Program-made: the position numbers and the translations under genes | In this document: in pieces, positions 61,864 to 64,000 of the stretch | Layout: every line of letters starts with the position of its first letter | Numbering within the stretch: the first letter of the stretch is position 1 | The notes under the pieces: generated by a model | The model's database searches: none | Seen by the model: only the letters and a program-made list of their open reading frames with translations | Told to the model about the DNA's origin: nothing | Assembly: GCA_002973575.1 (NCBI GenBank) | Contig: PVEQ01000002.1 | Coordinates: 62,001-126,000 of the forward strand | Length of the DNA stretch: 64,000 bases | Direction of reading: 5' to 3' | Source: Sediminibacterium magnilacihabitans | Lineage (GTDB): Bacteria > Bacteroidota > Bacteroidia > Chitinophagales > Chitinophagaceae

Positions 61864-63291
61864 ATGACCAATCGCATCAAACCATTCGTTGCAGCATGCC
61901 TGTTAGTGGGTCTGGCCTTACAAACAACCCAGCTTCACGCACAACATATCCAGCCGGTATTACCTGTCCCCACAGAAAAACAATTGAAATGGCAGGAAAA
62001 AGAATTTTACCTGTTCATGCATTTCGGTCCGAATACTTTTACCGATAAAGAATGGGGAGATGGCAAAGAAGACCCCAATGTTTTCAACCCCACCGATCTT
62101 GACTGCGTGCAATGGGCAAGGATCGCCAAAAAGGCCGACGCCAAAGGCATCATCATCACCGCCAAACACCACGATGGTTTTTGTTTATGGCCCAGTAAAT
62201 TCAGCACACATACCGTTCGGGAAAGTAAATGGCGCAATGGCAAGGGCGATGTGATCAAAGAACTGGCCGCTGCCTGTAAGCAGGAAGGCATTGAAATGGG
62301 CGTTTACATCTCCCCCTGGGATCGCAACCATCCTGCTTATGGTACGGCTGCATACAACGATGTTTATCTTTCTACCATGAAAGAATTGCTCACTGGTTAT
62401 GGCAAATACTTTGAACTCTGGTGGGATGGCGCCAATGGTGAAGGCCCCAATGGCAAAAAACAGGTATACGATTTCAAAAGATTCCAGGATTCTGTTTTTA
62501 AATGGCAACCACAGTTGATTGTATTCAGCGATATTGGCCCGAGTGTACGCTGGATAGGCAATGAAAGAGGCATCATTGGCAATACCAACTGGAGCCTGCT
62601 GGACACAGCCGGTTTTAAAAGAGGTCACGGCGCTCCACCCAATGACACACTGAACCAGGGAAACAGAAACGGTAAAAACTGGATACCAGCCGAAGCCGAT
62701 GTCTCTATCAGACCAGGATGGTTTTACCGCGCTTCAGAAGATAGCAAAGTAAAATCGCCTCAGATACTTTTCAACATCTACCTTAAATCCGTTGGTAATG
62801 GCGGCAACCTGTTGCTGAATGTGCCACCCGATACACGCGGAAAGATCGCTGATGCCGATTCTGCATCACTCATGGGATTCCTTCAATTACGCAATCAGGC
62901 TTTTCAACACGATCTGCTGGAAGGTGCTTCTATTAGCACCAATGCCGGTGATGAAAAGCAATTGAAACATCTCACCGATCACAATATCCAAACTTACTGG
63001 ATAGCTCATCGGGTCGATGATGCGCAACTGGAATTCAGGCTTCCCAATAAAACATTGGTGAATACACTGGTATTGGAAGAAATGATCCGCTACGGGCAAC
63101 GGGTAGCGGCTTTTACCATTGAATTATATCAAAACGGGCAATACGAAAAAGTGTTTACCGGCACCACCATCGGCCGTAAAAAAATTGCCTCATTCGAAGG
63201 AAAAGAAACCGACCGTATCCGGATAACAGTGCAGGAAGCAAAAGCCGCTCCTGTACTAAGGAGTATTGCCGCTTATGCCATCAGCCGGTAA
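61864..63291 (+). CDS. Alpha-L-fucosidase (GH29) family protein
   Basis: 475 residues from ATG 61864, signal peptide about 1-27 (cleaved after LHAQ). The GH29 core has YLFMHFGPNTFTDKEWGDG, TAKHHDGFCLWPSKFSTHTV, YISPWDRNHPAYG and the nucleophile Asp188 in FELWWDGANGEG. A C-terminal F5/8-type-like beta domain follows (about 345-475). The exported enzyme should remove fucose from glycans. No SusC/SusD pair or fucose permease lies next to it, so it is not part of a polysaccharide-utilisation locus. The ATG lies directly after the palindrome at 61834-61861; the longer frame to 61837 would include it. Confidence 0.9.
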   Translation: MTNRIKPFVAACLLVGLALQTTQLHAQHIQPVLPVPTEKQLKWQEKEFYLFMHFGPNTFTDKEWGDGKEDPNVFNPTDLDCVQWARIAKKADAKGIIITAKHHDGFCLWPSKFSTHTVRESKWRNGKGDVIKELAAACKQEGIEMGVYISPWDRNHPAYGTAAYNDVYLSTMKELLTGYGKYFELWWDGANGEGPNGKKQVYDFKRFQDSVFKWQPQLIVFSDIGPSVRWIGNERGIIGNTNWSLLDTAGFKRGHGAPPNDTLNQGNRNGKNWIPAEADVSIRPGWFYRASEDSKVKSPQILFNIYLKSVGNGGNLLLNVPPDTRGKIADADSASLMGFLQLRNQAFQHDLLEGASISTNAGDEKQLKHLTDHNIQTYWIAHRVDDAQLEFRLPNKTLVNTLVLEEMIRYGQRVAAFTIELYQNGQYEKVFTGTTIGRKKIASFEGKETDRIRITVQEAKAAPVLRSIAAYAISR

Positions 63292-63350
63292 CCACTCAAA
63301 CGGTTTATTGAGCATTGGTCATTTTTAGATTCCTGCCTGCATAAGGGTTA

Positions 63351-63376
63351 TATAGTTTAGTCTTCTTAAAACTATA
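63351..63376. repeat. 8-bp inverted repeat upstream of the DUF2911 gene
   Basis: TATAGTTT (63351-63358) and AAACTATA (63369-63376) around a ten-base loop; the second arm ends four bases before ATG 63381. Confidence 0.4.
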
Positions 63377-63380
63377 CTGT

Positions 63381-64000
63381 ATGAAATGTTTATGTTTGGG
63401 GATATTACTATTGAGCGCTTCAGTAGCACAATCCCAACCACTTATCATGCCGCCTAACGGTGGAAACAAAAAAGCCATGGTAGGTGAAAGAATCGGCATT
63501 ACCGATGTTACCATTCACTATGACCGGCCACATGTAAAAGGCCGCGAAGGAAAAATCTGGGGGCAACTGGTACCTGCAGGTTTTACTGATCAGGGGTTTG
63601 GCAATACCAAAGAAGCTCCCTGGCGTGCCGGCGCCAATGAGTCTACCACCATTGAATTCAGCACGGATGTTAGTATTGAAGGACAACCCCTTGCAGCCGG
63701 CAAATACGGGTTCTTTGTAGCTTACGCACCCGACGCCTGTACATTGATCTTTTCGCAGGATAACAGTTCATGGGGCAGTTTTTATTACGATCCATCCAAA
63801 GATGTTTTGCGCGTTAAAGTGAAGCCTGTAGCCAATAACGAATCGACAGAATGGTTGGCTTATGAGTTCAGCAACGAAACAGATAACAGTGCTGTCGTTA
63901 ACCTGAAATGGGAAAAGCTGGTCATCCCTTTTACAGTACAGGTAGACCTGATCAAAACCCAACTCGCTTCATTCAGAAAGGAATTACGTATGGAGAAAGG
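63381..64000 (+). CDS. DUF2911 family exported protein (3' end beyond window)
   Basis: Runs past the right edge; about 206 residues are visible. Signal peptide MKCLCLGILLLSASVAQS, then IMPPNGGNKKAMVGERIGI, VTIHYDRPHVKGREGKIWG and PWRAGANESTTIEFSTD, the DUF2911 core. The family is common in Bacteroidota; the function is unknown. It starts 89 bases after the fucosidase stop on the same strand and may be co-transcribed with it. Confidence 0.85.
   Translation, partial: MKCLCLGILLLSASVAQSQPLIMPPNGGNKKAMVGERIGITDVTIHYDRPHVKGREGKIWGQLVPAGFTDQGFGNTKEAPWRAGANESTTIEFSTDVSIEGQPLAAGKYGFFVAYAPDACTLIFSQDNSSWGSFYYDPSKDVLRVKVKPVANNESTEWLAYEFSNETDNSAVVNLKWEKLVIPFTVQVDLIKTQLASFRKELRMEK

Noticed and set aside
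1..64000. tRNA, rRNA, phage or transposon genes
   Set aside because: I read the gene gaps on both strands and saw no cloverleaf-like or rRNA-like sequence and no transposase, integrase or phage structural protein; a covariance-model search would be needed to exclude small RNAs.

Overview
The window is a stretch of chromosome from a member of the Bacteroidota, most likely the Chitinophagaceae. The evidence is family-level and internal: an outer membrane full of TonB-dependent receptors with an N-terminal carboxypeptidase-regulatory-like domain, DUF4270, GLPGLI, GSCFA and DUF2911 proteins, LytS/LytTR regulation, few Shine-Dalgarno sequences, and repeated promoters of the Bacteroidota type (TAnnTTTG). 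It is gene-dense, mostly core metabolism, with no phage, transposon, CRISPR array, rRNA or tRNA that I can see. About 50 protein genes are called. The TonB receptor at the left edge and the DUF2911 gene at the right edge are cut by the window.

Layout. 1-6.8 kb: two TonB-dependent receptors flanking purC and the tRNA hydroxylase trhO. 6.8-14.4 kb: penicillin-acylase-type hydrolase plus a small membrane protein, bioF, the tRNA hydroxylase miaE, a GSCFA protein, an HMG-CoA-lyase-type enzyme, a broken aquaporin remnant and rlmB. 14.4-21.5 kb: NUDIX hydrolase, metK, a DUF4270 lipoprotein, a degenerate glycogen-synthase-like protein, panC-panD, a flippase-like membrane protein and rfaE2. 21.6-27.3 kb: ppk1-ppx (polyphosphate), panB and a LytS/LytTR pair. 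27.6-31.0 kb: an ALDH7-type dehydrogenase, then a Tat-exported DsrE-like protein with a TsdA-type dihaem cytochrome. 31.0-39.5 kb: ubiD-like gene, metE, nrdA and nrdB on the minus strand, with two cobalamin riboswitches, one before nrdB-nrdA and one before metE. 39.6-44.6 kb: small membrane proteins and a GH13/MFS maltodextrin pair. 44.7-52.3 kb: smc, ftsE, purM, ribF, holA. 52.5-64 kb: coiled-coil membrane protein, orphan histidine kinase, DUF2807 protein, glgB, a large outer-membrane beta-barrel protein with a GLPGLI partner, pdxJ, an alpha-L-fucosidase and DUF2911.

The most informative point is regulatory. The cobalamin-independent methionine synthase and the cobalamin-independent class Ia ribonucleotide reductase sit one after the other, each behind its own cobalamin aptamer. 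The cell should shut both off when B12 is available, which predicts B12-dependent counterparts (MetH, and a class II reductase) elsewhere in the genome. The second point is that six or seven genes have the TAnnTTTG promoter element ending only 3-5 bases before the start codon, so their mRNAs are probably leaderless. The third is the Tat/DsrE-like plus TsdA-like pair, a candidate periplasmic sulfur module that I cannot match to a described system. I found no clearly new large multi-gene system. Start codons were moved from the longest ORF wherever a TTG-initiated extension was implausible or a promoter lay inside it.
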